From: JAVVHH01 sp965276815
GTDB lineage: Bacteria; Pseudomonadota; Alphaproteobacteria; Acetobacterales; Acetobacteraceae
NCBI GenBank assembly: GCA_965276815.1
Contig: CBDIBE010000010.1
Coordinates: forward strand, 248,001-312,000
Length of the DNA: 64,000 bases
Direction: 5' to 3'
Shown piece by piece: positions 26,934 through 34,791 of the stretch. The translations under genes were made by a program, and so were the position numbers. The notes under the pieces are model-generated. The model was given only the letters and a program-made list of their open reading frames with translations. It was not told the origin of the DNA and made no database searches. Every line of letters starts with the position of its first letter. Positions within the stretch are counted from its first letter, which is position 1.

Positions 26934-28375
26934 ACAGGGGAGTTGCAGAGAACGAGTTCCGCGCGGGCATTGAAGAGCTGCTGGCGGATATCGGGCGTGA
27001 AGCCATCCCTGGGTCGACCAACCCCTACGCGGGAGCGGGCGAATCTGCGTTCCACGAGCACGACACGCGCGTGTTTTTCTTCGACCGATTGATGAGGCTG
27101 CTCGGTTGGGAGCTCGGCCAGGGCGGGAACGTTGCCGAGGAGGCGCGGATCAGGGGCGAGAGCACCAACTTTGTCGACTATGTCGGCGTGAACAGGGATA
27201 CGCGGGCGCCTGCGCTGATCCTCGAGGCCAAGTCCTGGGAAAAGCCGTCCATCACGGGAAAGGGCAAATGGCGCGGTCGCGCACCCTCGGAGCTGGTGGT
27301 GGCCGCAGTCCGGCATATCAACGCCGGTGGCACGAAAGAGAAATCCCCGGTCACCGGCGAGTGGCACGAGAACCTGTCGCAGGTCGCCCGCTACGTTAGG
27401 CTGTTCAAGGACGAGTACCGGCACGAGGTGCCGCGCGCCGTACTTTCCAGCGGGCGGTGGCTTCTGATCTTCAAGACCCCGGTCGTGACCTTCTGCGATC
27501 ACGAGGTAAATGACGGCCAGATCTGCCTTCTCCACGTCGACAGCTACGTCGCCGACGCGAACGTCATCCTCGAGCACATGTCTCGGGTCATGCTGGCCGA
27601 CACAGCACCAGCGCGGATCCGGTCGTCCCAGCTCGGGAACTACGTGAGCCCGATGACCCTTCGAGGCGCGTATTATGCGCTGCTGGTGCGCTACGAGAAG
27701 TCGGGTGCGGCCATTTTCGATCGCATGCCGCGAATCTTAGTCTATCCAGCCCTGATCGTGGAGCGGAGCGATAAGGCGCTGTTCACGGTGATCGACAGTG
27801 AGCAGCCCATCGAGGTCCTGCTGTCGGCCGCGGGCGACGATGTGCGAGCGCTCGAACCGCATCTCGCGGGGGTTTTTGAAGTTGCCGAGATGCTGAGGGC
27901 GAGCTGCGCCGCAGAGCTCGGGATTGAGATCGCGCCGGATGCCCTTGGAGGTTTCGGCGGCTTTTCGGCGACGACGACCCTTTCGCCGGGCGGGATCGCG
28001 ATACGGCGGCCACGGAAGTATCTGGTGAGGACCCTCCCGGAGGGGGCTGATCACTGGTTCGTCCTCACTGGAAAACTCACCCACTTCCTGCGGCGCGCCC
28101 CGGAGGTCGACTGCAGGTTTCATACTTGGGCGTCGAGCCGCGCGGAGGGAGCGGCGATCGGCGTCAACGCCGTGAACTCGCCGCATACGAACGCGCCGCG
28201 CGCGTTCTTCACCGATGGCATGAGCCACCACTGCGCGCACCAGATAGTCGACCACCGCAAAAGTTTGCGATGTCACATCCAGGCGATTGATGGGCGTCTC
28301 TGCTGCCGGGCCTGCGTGTTCCAGGACGACTGCTGGACCGAGCAGGAGCTGGCCGCCTTGCCCTGCGGCAAGTAG
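26930..28375 (+). CDS. PD-(D/E)XK nuclease-like protein with Cys/His-rich C-terminus, partner of the STAND protein
   Basis: 481 residues from the GTG at 26930, which overlaps the STAND stop as GTGA. The N-terminal 130 residues resemble the HsdR N-terminal nuclease: RVFFFDRLMRLLGWELGQGG, NFVDYVGVN with D83, and ALILEAKSWEK with E99 and K101. The middle region has an LRGAYYALLVRYEKSGAAIF segment of unknown fold. The C-terminus carries a dense metal-ligand pattern (SHHCAH, LRCHIQAIDG, LCCRACVFQDDCW), suggesting a zinc or iron-sulfur site. No helicase or methylase accompanies it, so it is not a standard type I restriction subunit. Coupling to the STAND gene suggests a second effector or a target-recognition subunit. 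Confidence 0.72.
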   Translation: MNRGVAENEFRAGIEELLADIGREAIPGSTNPYAGAGESAFHEHDTRVFFFDRLMRLLGWELGQGGNVAEEARIRGESTNFVDYVGVNRDTRAPALILEAKSWEKPSITGKGKWRGRAPSELVVAAVRHINAGGTKEKSPVTGEWHENLSQVARYVRLFKDEYRHEVPRAVLSSGRWLLIFKTPVVTFCDHEVNDGQICLLHVDSYVADANVILEHMSRVMLADTAPARIRSSQLGNYVSPMTLRGAYYALLVRYEKSGAAIFDRMPRILVYPALIVERSDKALFTVIDSEQPIEVLLSAAGDDVRALEPHLAGVFEVAEMLRASCAAELGIEIAPDALGGFGGFSATTTLSPGGIAIRRPRKYLVRTLPEGADHWFVLTGKLTHFLRRAPEVDCRFHTWASSRAEGAAIGVNAVNSPHTNAPRAFFTDGMSHHCAHQIVDHRKSLRCHIQAIDGRLCCRACVFQDDCWTEQELAALPCGK

Positions 28376-28646
28376 CGGCCACTCGACAGGTCGGGACGTC
28401 CATGGTTGCCTCGCGGCAACTAAGGCGCACTTATCCTGCGCGACAACAGCGAGCCATTCGTCGCTCGCCGGATGAAGTACGGCGTAGCCGCGATCGCGCG
28501 GGAGTTCTCCGATCAACGGCTGACCATCGGAGGGTGAGCCGGAACTCCGGTTCAGATTGAGGTCGGAGGTCGATCAGCGACGTCTGCTCTTAACATAGGG
28601 CTTTTCCGACCCCGCCATTCCGCTTCGGCCAAACCTGGCCGCGCGA
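28376..28646. other. Region between the STAND operon and the IS-riddled gene
   Basis: About 270 bases with no supported gene. It lies between convergent transcription units (STAND operon rightward, recombinase cassette leftward). I saw no strong terminator hairpin by eye. Confidence 0.4.
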
Positions 28647-28856
28647 TCATTTCTTCGAAGGGCCGTGCGGACCTTTTGATGCGCTTCTTCCGATCCCACA
28701 CTGCGACCCTGCGGATTCCAACGTAAGCCGCCCACCGGTTCCAATCTGATAGCGCCCGGCGTTCTGATTTGATGGCGCCCACCATTCCAATCTCAAGCCG
28801 CCCACCGTTCTGGCGATCCCGCTGACGCTGCCCCCTGAAATGCCCTCGTTCTGAAG

Positions 28857-29828
28857 CTAGGTGTTTGGTCCCGGAATGAGGTGACGCGGATCGAGTTTGA
28901 AGATTTCGGGTGTTTTCGTCCAGGCTTGGCAGACGGCTTCGAACGGGGTCTTCCAGCGGATAGCCTTCAGGTGTTTGGCAAAGTTGTATGCCGACACGAA
29001 AGCGAGGACGTGGGCGCTGAGGCTTTCGAGATCGGGATAGTGGAAGGCCTTGATGGTCGCTTCTTTGACCGTCCGGTTCATGCGTTCGGCCTGCCCGTTC
29101 GTCCACGGGTGGTATGGCTTGGTGAGCTTGTGCTGGATGCCATGCTCTTTGCAGACACGGTCGAAGATGTGGCCGCCGAACATGGCCTCCGTCGCTAGGG
29201 ATCGACCTCGGTTCTTTGGCAAGTCGGCGAAGGCCATACCGTTGTCGGTGAGCACTGTGTGTATTGCATAGGGAAAGGCGCTGACGACGCCGCGGAGGAA
29301 GTCCGCCCCGTTCATCTTGCCGGCATCGTCGCGGAACTCGACGTATGTGAACTTGGACACCCGGTCGATGGCGAGGAACATGTTGAGCTTGCCCCCGGCC
29401 AAGCGCAGCTCGCTGATGTCGATATGGACATAGCCGATGGCCGCCTCGGTGAACTTGCCTCGCTTGGACTGGTCGGAGCTTTCGGGCAGGCGGGAGATGC
29501 CATGGCGCTCCAGGCACCGATGCAGGCTCGATCGGGTGAGTTTGGGGATACTGTCGCGCAGGCATCCGAGGACATCGTCGAGCGGCAGCAGCGTGCGCCG
29601 GCGAAACTCGACGACCATGGCCTCCTCGACTGCCGACAGCACGGTGCTGCGGGGGTCTGTCGGACCCATGGGTGCATCGCCTGTCGTGGAGCGGGCACGC
29701 CACTTGGTGACGGTCGTACGGCTCAGCCCATAGCGCTTGGCCAGGGCGCCGCTCGTCTCTTGCGACGCTTGGAGCTCGGCTCGAACTCGCGGTGTTGTCC
29801 GGGCTGAACCGTGAAGACTGCTTGCCAT
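28857..29828 (-). CDS. IS481-family transposase (intact)
   Basis: This 323-residue DDE transposase has N-terminal helix-turn-helix segments (LAKRYGLSRTTVTKWRAR), then the catalytic core with Asp in GYVHIDISELRLAGGK, Asp in TVLTDNGMAFADL, and Glu in YHPWTNGQAERMNRTVKE. The C-terminal part has HLKAIRWKTPFEAVCQAW. The stop codon TAG (28857-28859) lies outside the IS, in the duplicated CTAGG target, so the final codon depends on the insertion site. Appears functional. Confidence 0.92.
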   Translation of the reverse strand: MASSLHGSARTTPRVRAELQASQETSGALAKRYGLSRTTVTKWRARSTTGDAPMGPTDPRSTVLSAVEEAMVVEFRRRTLLPLDDVLGCLRDSIPKLTRSSLHRCLERHGISRLPESSDQSKRGKFTEAAIGYVHIDISELRLAGGKLNMFLAIDRVSKFTYVEFRDDAGKMNGADFLRGVVSAFPYAIHTVLTDNGMAFADLPKNRGRSLATEAMFGGHIFDRVCKEHGIQHKLTKPYHPWTNGQAERMNRTVKEATIKAFHYPDLESLSAHVLAFVSAYNFAKHLKAIRWKTPFEAVCQAWTKTPEIFKLDPRHLIPGPNT

Positions 29829-29886
29829 AGCGCTTCCTCTGCTTTTTGCGTCAGGGTAACGTTACGACTTCCCGGGACCAAACAGC
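28862..29886 (-). mobile_element. IS481-family element nested in the IS3 element
   Basis: Ends read TGTTTGGTCCCGG on the left and the complement of CCGGGACCAAACA on the right. A CTAGG duplication lies at 28857-28861 and 29887-29891. The length is about 1.02 kb. It is inserted 34 bases into the left end of the IS3 element and encodes one intact transposase on the minus strand. Confidence 0.87.
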
Positions 29887-29914
29887 CTAGGGTCCGTCGA
29901 CAGGAGACGGACAG

Positions 29915-30181
29915 ATGAAGCGGTCAAGGTTCACGCAGGAGCAGATCATTGGCGTGCTGAAGGAGCACCAGGCGGGTGCGACGGCAGCCGATCTGTGTCG
30001 CAAGCACGGCATCAGCGACGCGACATTCTACACGTGGCGGTCGAAATACGGCGGCATGGAGGTGTCGGACGCGCGCAAGCTGAAGGGGCTTGTGGAGGAG
30101 AACGCGAAGCTCAAGAAACTGCTGGGGGAGCAGATGCTGGACGTGGCGACGCTGAAGGAGATGCTGGCAAAAAACTTCTGA
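29915..30181 (+). CDS. IS3-family transposase OrfA
   Basis: This 88-residue helix-turn-helix protein (RSRFTQEQIIGVLKEHQAG, LCRKHGISDATFYTWRSKYG) ends in a leucine-rich coiled segment (LKGLVEENAKLKKLLGEQML), the standard IS407-group OrfA. Near its 3' end an AAAAAAC run at 30169-30175 is a classic -1 slippery site leading into OrfB. Confidence 0.92.
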   Translation: MKRSRFTQEQIIGVLKEHQAGATAADLCRKHGISDATFYTWRSKYGGMEVSDARKLKGLVEENAKLKKLLGEQMLDVATLKEMLAKNF

Positions 30182-31029
30182 CGCCCGGTGCGCGGCGTGC
30201 GGCCGCGACCTGGGCGCTGGAGCAGAAGGGCTACTCGCAGCGGCGAGCGTGCGGGTTGGTCGGGCTTGAGCCGAAGACCTACCGGTATACCTCCAAGCGG
30301 CCTGACGACGGCGAGATCCGTGCCAAGCTGCGCACCTTGTCCGGTGAGCGGCGCCGGTTCGGCTATCGGTGGCTGCACATCCTCCTGGCGCGTGAGGGCG
30401 TGCTGCTAAACCACAAGAAGCTGTTCCGGATCTACCGTGAGGAGCGGCTTGGCGTGCGCAAGCGGGGTGGCCGCAAACGAGCGCTGGGAACGCGGTCGCC
30501 GATGGCGTTGCCGGAAGCGGCCAACCAGCGCTGGTCGCTGGATTTCGTATCCGACGCGCTGAGCAACGGACGCCGGTTTCGGGTGCTGGCGATCGTCGAC
30601 GACTTCACCCGCGAGTGCCTCGGCTTGGTCGTGGACACGTCCCTGTCCGGCCTGCGGGTCGGACGCGAGCTGGACCGCATCGTCGAGCGGCGCGGCTGCC
30701 GTCCGGCCATGGTGGTTAGCGACAACGGCACAGAGCTGACCTCGCACGCGATCCTGCGCTGGCAGGAGGAGCGGTTGGTGCTTTGGCACTACATCGCACC
30801 CGGCAAGCCGCAGCAGAACGGGTTTGTCGAAAGCTTCAACGGCCGATTCCGGGATGAATGCCTCAACGAGCACCTATTCAGCAGCTTGGCCGCGGCACGC
30901 CGGATCATCGAAGCATGGAGGGTCGACTACAACACCGAACGCCCGCACACGAGCTTGGACGGGCTTACCCCAACAGCTTTTGCAACCCGCCCCGAGCAGG
31001 GGCATACGGAGAACGGACTCTGCTTATGA
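30169..31029 (+). CDS. IS3-family transposase OrfB (by -1 frameshift from OrfA)
   Basis: Continuing from the AAAAAAC slip, the frame encodes KKLLTPGARRAAATWALEQK followed by the HTH_21 region and the integrase core: WSLDFVSDALSNGRRFRVLA with the first Asp, VVSDNGTELTSHAILRW with the second, and GFVESFNGRFRDECLNEHLF with the Glu. It ends in NTERPHTSLDGLTPTAF. The family's product is an OrfAB fusion; both halves are intact here, so the copy could still be active despite the IS481 insertion in its left end. Confidence 0.9.
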   Translation, partial: KKLLTPGARRAAATWALEQKGYSQRRACGLVGLEPKTYRYTSKRPDDGEIRAKLRTLSGERRRFGYRWLHILLAREGVLLNHKKLFRIYREERLGVRKRGGRKRALGTRSPMALPEAANQRWSLDFVSDALSNGRRFRVLAIVDDFTRECLGLVVDTSLSGLRVGRELDRIVERRGCRPAMVVSDNGTELTSHAILRWQEERLVLWHYIAPGKPQQNGFVESFNGRFRDECLNEHLFSSLAAARRIIEAWRVDYNTERPHTSLDGLTPTAFATRPEQGHTENGLCL

Positions 31030-31161
31030 ACGAGGGCACGTCGGGGGCAGGGTCACCGCCCCACCCGTGTCCGGGTGGGCTGGGCGTCCGGGGATGGATC
31101 GTCTCGCGGGTCAGCAATGACCTGGCCTCCAGTGCGCCATCGCAATCGATGGAGAGGCGGG

Positions 31162-32589
31162 ATGCCGACACAGAGGCTGTCCATGCGGCGGATACGACAC
31201 TTGTTGACGATGCACTTCGGTGCTGGGGCGAGCAGCCGGGCGATCGCGCTGGAGCTGGGCATCGCACCGAGCACGGTTCGGGAGTACCTTGGCCGCGCCG
31301 CTGCCGCCGGGATCGGCTGGCCGCTTGCCGCAGACATGACCGACGAGAGCCTGATGGCGCGGCTGTTCGTCAACGCCGGGGTTCGGGCTGGGGCGCGGTT
31401 TCATGCCGAGCCGGACTGGTCGGCCTTGGTTGGCGAGCTCAAGCGCCCCGGGGTCAATCTGCTTGTGCTCTGGGAGGAATATCGGGCGACGCACCCGGAG
31501 GGCTACGCCTACGGCCGCTTCTGCCAGTTGTTCCGCGAGTTCGAACGGCGGCTGTCGCCGACGATGCGCCAGCAGCATGTGGCCGGTCACAAAGTGTTCG
31601 TGGATTACTCCGGCAAGCAGGTGCCGATCATTGACCGGACCACCGGCGAGGTGCGCATGGCGGAGATCTTTGTCGCCGTGCTCGGCGCCTCCAGCCTGAC
31701 CTATGCCGAGGCCACTTGGACGCAGACGCTGCCGGACTGGATCGGCGCCCATGTCCGCATGTTCCGCTACTTCGGGGCGGCGCCGCGCTTGTTGGTGCCC
31801 GATAACCTCAAGAGCGCCATCTACAAGGCCTCGTTCTATGACCCCGAGGTGAACCGCAGCTACGGCGCGATGGCGGCGCATTACCGCGTTGGCATCCTGC
31901 CAGCCCGGTCGCGGCGGCCGCGCGACAAAGCGGCCGTTGAGGCCGGAGTGCGATTCGCCCAGTCGTACATTCTGGGCCGCCTGCGCAACGTCACCTTCTT
32001 CTCGTTAGCCGAGTGCAACGCCGCCATCGCCACCGCACTGGAGCGGATGAATGGGCGAGAGATGCGCCGCCTGGGCGTGAGCCGCCGCCAGTTGTTCGAG
32101 GCGGTCGAGCGGCCCGCCATGCAGTCATTACCGGACGACGATTTCGAGTATGCCGACTGGCACCTTGCCCGCGTCGGCATCGACTATCACGTCGAGGTTC
32201 AAGGCTTCCTCTACTCCGTGCCGCACAGCCGGATCCGCGAGCAAGTGGATACGCGCGCCACGGCCCGCACGGTCGAGGTATTCCACCGCGGCAAGCGCGT
32301 CGCGGCCCACGTCCGGCGCTACGGCGGCCCCCGACACGGCACCCAACCCGAGCACATGCCGAGCGCGCATCGGCGCTATGCCGAGTGCACGCCGGAGCGC
32401 CTGCAACGCCAAGCCCGCGGCATCGGGCCGAACACCGAGGCGCTGATCATCGCCGTGCTGGCCCGGCGCCCGCATCCGGAGCAGGGCTTCCGCACCTGTC
32501 TCGGCGTGCTGCGGCTATTCCGCGGCCTCGATGCCGTCCGGGTTGAGGCGGTCAGCCTGCGTGCGGTTGAGATCGGCGCGCTGGCCTAG
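31162..32589 (+). CDS. istA: IS21-family transposase IstA, element no. 1 (truncated by nonsense codon)
   Basis: 475 residues from the ATG at 31162. It has an N-terminal helix-turn-helix (RRIRHLLTMHFGAGASSRAI), the DDE core with HKVFVDYSGKQVPIID, then LVPDNLKSAIYKASFYDPEV, and RRPRDKAAVEAGVRFAQSYI. The frame ends at a TAG (32587-32589) after EIGALA. The same frame continues with ASIASILKHRLDQSASP to a second stop at 32701-32703, exactly before istB. About 37 C-terminal residues are lost by a single codon change. The effect on activity is uncertain because the lost part is outside the catalytic core. Confidence 0.88.
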   Translation: MPTQRLSMRRIRHLLTMHFGAGASSRAIALELGIAPSTVREYLGRAAAAGIGWPLAADMTDESLMARLFVNAGVRAGARFHAEPDWSALVGELKRPGVNLLVLWEEYRATHPEGYAYGRFCQLFREFERRLSPTMRQQHVAGHKVFVDYSGKQVPIIDRTTGEVRMAEIFVAVLGASSLTYAEATWTQTLPDWIGAHVRMFRYFGAAPRLLVPDNLKSAIYKASFYDPEVNRSYGAMAAHYRVGILPARSRRPRDKAAVEAGVRFAQSYILGRLRNVTFFSLAECNAAIATALERMNGREMRRLGVSRRQLFEAVERPAMQSLPDDDFEYADWHLARVGIDYHVEVQGFLYSVPHSRIREQVDTRATARTVEVFHRGKRVAAHVRRYGGPRHGTQPEHMPSAHRRYAECTPERLQRQARGIGPNTEALIIAVLARRPHPEQGFRTCLGVLRLFRGLDAVRVEAVSLRAVEIGALA

Positions 32590-32707
32590 GCCTCGATCGC
32601 CTCGATCCTCAAGCATCGGCTCGACCAATCGGCGTCACCGCAAGCCGCGGACGGCACGCCGCTGCTGCACGAGAACATCCGCGGCTCCGGCTACTACCAT
32701 TAGGAGA

Positions 32708-33448
32708 TTGGCTTTGTTGAACCATCCCACGCTCGACCTGCTGGCTGACCTCGGACTGCACGGCATGGCAAAGGGCTTCCGAGACTTGGCCGACAACCCG
32801 GAGAGTGCCGCACTCGGCCATGCCGAATGGCTTGGCATCCTGCTCGAGCGCGAGGGCACCTTGCGACAGCAGAAGCGCTTCGAGAGCCGGGCCAAGCAAG
32901 CCAAGCTGCGCCACCTCGCCGCCGTTGAGGACGTCGACTATCGGACCCCGCGCGGTCTCGATCGCACGATGTTCCTCAAGCTGACGAGCTGCGATTGGAT
33001 CCGCGAACGGCACCACTGCCTGCTGACGGGCCCGGCCGGGGTCGGCAAGTCGTGGCTGGCTTGCGCTCTGGGCTACAAGGCCTGCCGGGACAACCTGTCG
33101 GTTCTGTATCACCGCGTGCCGCGGCTATTTGCCGCGCTGGCTCTGGCCCGCGGCAACGGCCGATATGCCAAGCTGCTGCACCAATTGGCCCGGGTTGATT
33201 TGCTGATCCTGGACGACTGGGGGCCGGAGCCGCTGATGGCCGAGCAGCAGCGCGATCTGCTCGAGATCGTCGAGGACCGCTACAATGCCGGGTCGCTGAT
33301 CATCACCAGCCAGGTGCCGATCGACCGTTGGCACGACATCGTCGGCAACCCAACCCTGGCCGACGCAATCCTCGACCGCATCCTGCACAACGCGCACCGC
33401 CTCGAACTCAGGGGCGAGAGCATGTGCAAACGGCGCGCCGCCGCTTGA
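32708..33448 (+). CDS. istB: IS21-family helper ATPase IstB, element no. 1
   Basis: About 246 residues from a TTG start near 32708 (alternatives at 32714 and 32717), with GGAG immediately upstream. It has the IstB signature: LNHPTLDLLADLGLHGMAKG, Walker A LLTGPAGVGKSWLACALG, Walker B LLILDDWGPEPL and a sensor-like IITSQVPIDRWHD. IstB is the DnaC-like AAA+ ATPase that directs IS21 target choice together with IstA. It appears intact. Confidence 0.88.
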   Translation: MALLNHPTLDLLADLGLHGMAKGFRDLADNPESAALGHAEWLGILLEREGTLRQQKRFESRAKQAKLRHLAAVEDVDYRTPRGLDRTMFLKLTSCDWIRERHHCLLTGPAGVGKSWLACALGYKACRDNLSVLYHRVPRLFAALALARGNGRYAKLLHQLARVDLLILDDWGPEPLMAEQQRDLLEIVEDRYNAGSLIITSQVPIDRWHDIVGNPTLADAILDRILHNAHRLELRGESMCKRRAAA

Positions 33449-34029
33449 CCCCGACAGCACCGCCATGACATGAGCGAAATCGACCTACGAGACGACACCA
33501 TCCTGGGCGCCATCGGATCGGAACGGTGGGCGGCATCAGATTAGAACGGTGCGCGGATCACGCTTGGAGTACCCGGGCGGCATCGTCGGAATCCGCAGCG
33601 ACCCGGCCAAGAGTACAGCGAGCTGATCTCGCCAAGCTGCGGGAATGTCTTCCAGCATTAGAGGTAAGCCGAAATTACCCGCATGCTGCCCGTTCAGCAC
33701 CGCCTCAACGATCCCCGGTGCAAGTAATGCCAGTCTCAGGATTCGGCCTAGATATCCGCGCTCAATCCGCTCTGCACGCGCCATCTCGCTTATAGAAGCG
33801 TATTGGCCCTCATCGAGCATCCGTTGCCACCGGAACGCCCGGGCCAACGCTTTTACGAGCACCGGGTCAGCCCGCGTCCGGGTAGGCTCGCACGCCTCGC
33901 CAGTTGGCTGTGTCTACGAATTCCGGCCCACTTGTGCTGATGAATTCTGGCCCACCTCCCGGTAGATAACTGGCTGGCGCGGAGCGTGAGGCTCGCACCG
34001 TCCCTGAGCGTCTTGCTTGGGTCCTCCTG

Positions 34030-34791
34030 CTACGTCTTTGCCGTCTTGCGCTGAGCGGTCGTGCGGCGGAACCGGTATGAATCGGCGCCCGTGGTGACGA
34101 TGTGCGCACGGTCGGTCAGCCGGTCGATCAGCGCCTTGCATAACCTTGGGTTCGGGATCACCTGCGACCATTCCGAGAACGGCAAATTGGTGGTCACAAT
34201 CACTGCCGCCTTCTCCGCCCGGTCGGCAATCACCTGGAACATCAACTCGCAGGCAGTTTCGGCGAGCGGTACATAGCCGAGTTCGTCGATGCAGATCAGG
34301 TCGAGCCGCTCCCATCGACCGAGCGCGCGACTGAGCTGATTGGCATGCGCCGCCTCCGCCAGCTCGTTGATCAGCGCCGTCGCCGTCGTAAACCGCACCC
34401 GGCGCCGCTGGCGACAGGCCGCGACGCACAAGCCTGTCGCGAGATGGGTCTTGCCTGTGCCAGCTTCGCCAATCAGCAGGATCGGCTCGGCCTTGGCGAC
34501 ATACTCGCCCTCGGCCAACGCCCGGAGCTGCGATGCTGCAACGCCGGAGCGGTCGAACTCGAATTCGTCGAGCGTCTTCATCCGCGGCAGCCGCGCATCG
34601 TGCAGCAAACGCGCAATTGACCGGCTCTCCCGCTCCTCCATCTCGGCCGCCAGCAGCGCCTCGAGGTAGCCGATATGCGTCTGACCCTCGCGTGTCGCGG
34701 CCTCGGCGAGCCGGGCGAACTGCCCGCCGATCGTCGGCATGCGCAGTGTCTTGCAGTGCTGGCGGATCGCTTGCTCCTGCAGATCGCTCAT
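34030..34791 (-). CDS. istB: IS21-family helper ATPase IstB, element no. 2
   Basis: 253 residues from the ATG at 34791, which overlaps the istA stop by one base. It has SDLQEQAIRQHCKTLRMPTI at the N-terminus, Walker A LLIGEAGTGKTHLATGLC, Walker B LICIDELGYVPLAETACELM and VIVTTNLPFSEWSQVIPNPR. It is intact and shows the usual IstA-IstB coupling. Confidence 0.92.
   Translation of the reverse strand: MSDLQEQAIRQHCKTLRMPTIGGQFARLAEAATREGQTHIGYLEALLAAEMEERESRSIARLLHDARLPRMKTLDEFEFDRSGVAASQLRALAEGEYVAKAEPILLIGEAGTGKTHLATGLCVAACRQRRRVRFTTATALINELAEAAHANQLSRALGRWERLDLICIDELGYVPLAETACELMFQVIADRAEKAAVIVTTNLPFSEWSQVIPNPRLCKALIDRLTDRAHIVTTGADSYRFRRTTAQRKTAKT

Larger units (their letters stand above)
28823..31055 (+). 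mobile_element. IS3-family element (IS407 group) nested in IS21 no. 1
   Basis: The left end TGACGCTGCCCCCTGAAATG and right end (complement of about 31028-31055, TGACCCTGCCCCCGACGTG) form imperfect inverted repeats continuing to CCCTCGTTC. A 4-bp duplication CCGC flanks it at 28819-28822 and 31056-31059, as expected for this group. The element carries orfA/orfB with a slippery run and is itself interrupted by an IS481 element between its left end and orfA. Confidence 0.9.
28710..33597 (+). mobile_element. IS21-family element no. 1 (interrupted by IS3 and IS481)
   Basis: The ends share TGCGGATTCC (28710 onward and the complement ending at 33597), followed at each side by repeated GCCCACCGTTCC-type subterminal motifs typical of IS21. 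A 7-bp target duplication GCGACCC flanks it at 28703-28709 and 33598-33604. It encodes IstA and IstB rightward. Without the nested IS3 it would be about 2.65 kb, normal for IS21. The left subterminal repeats are separated from istA by the IS3 element. Confidence 0.9.
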
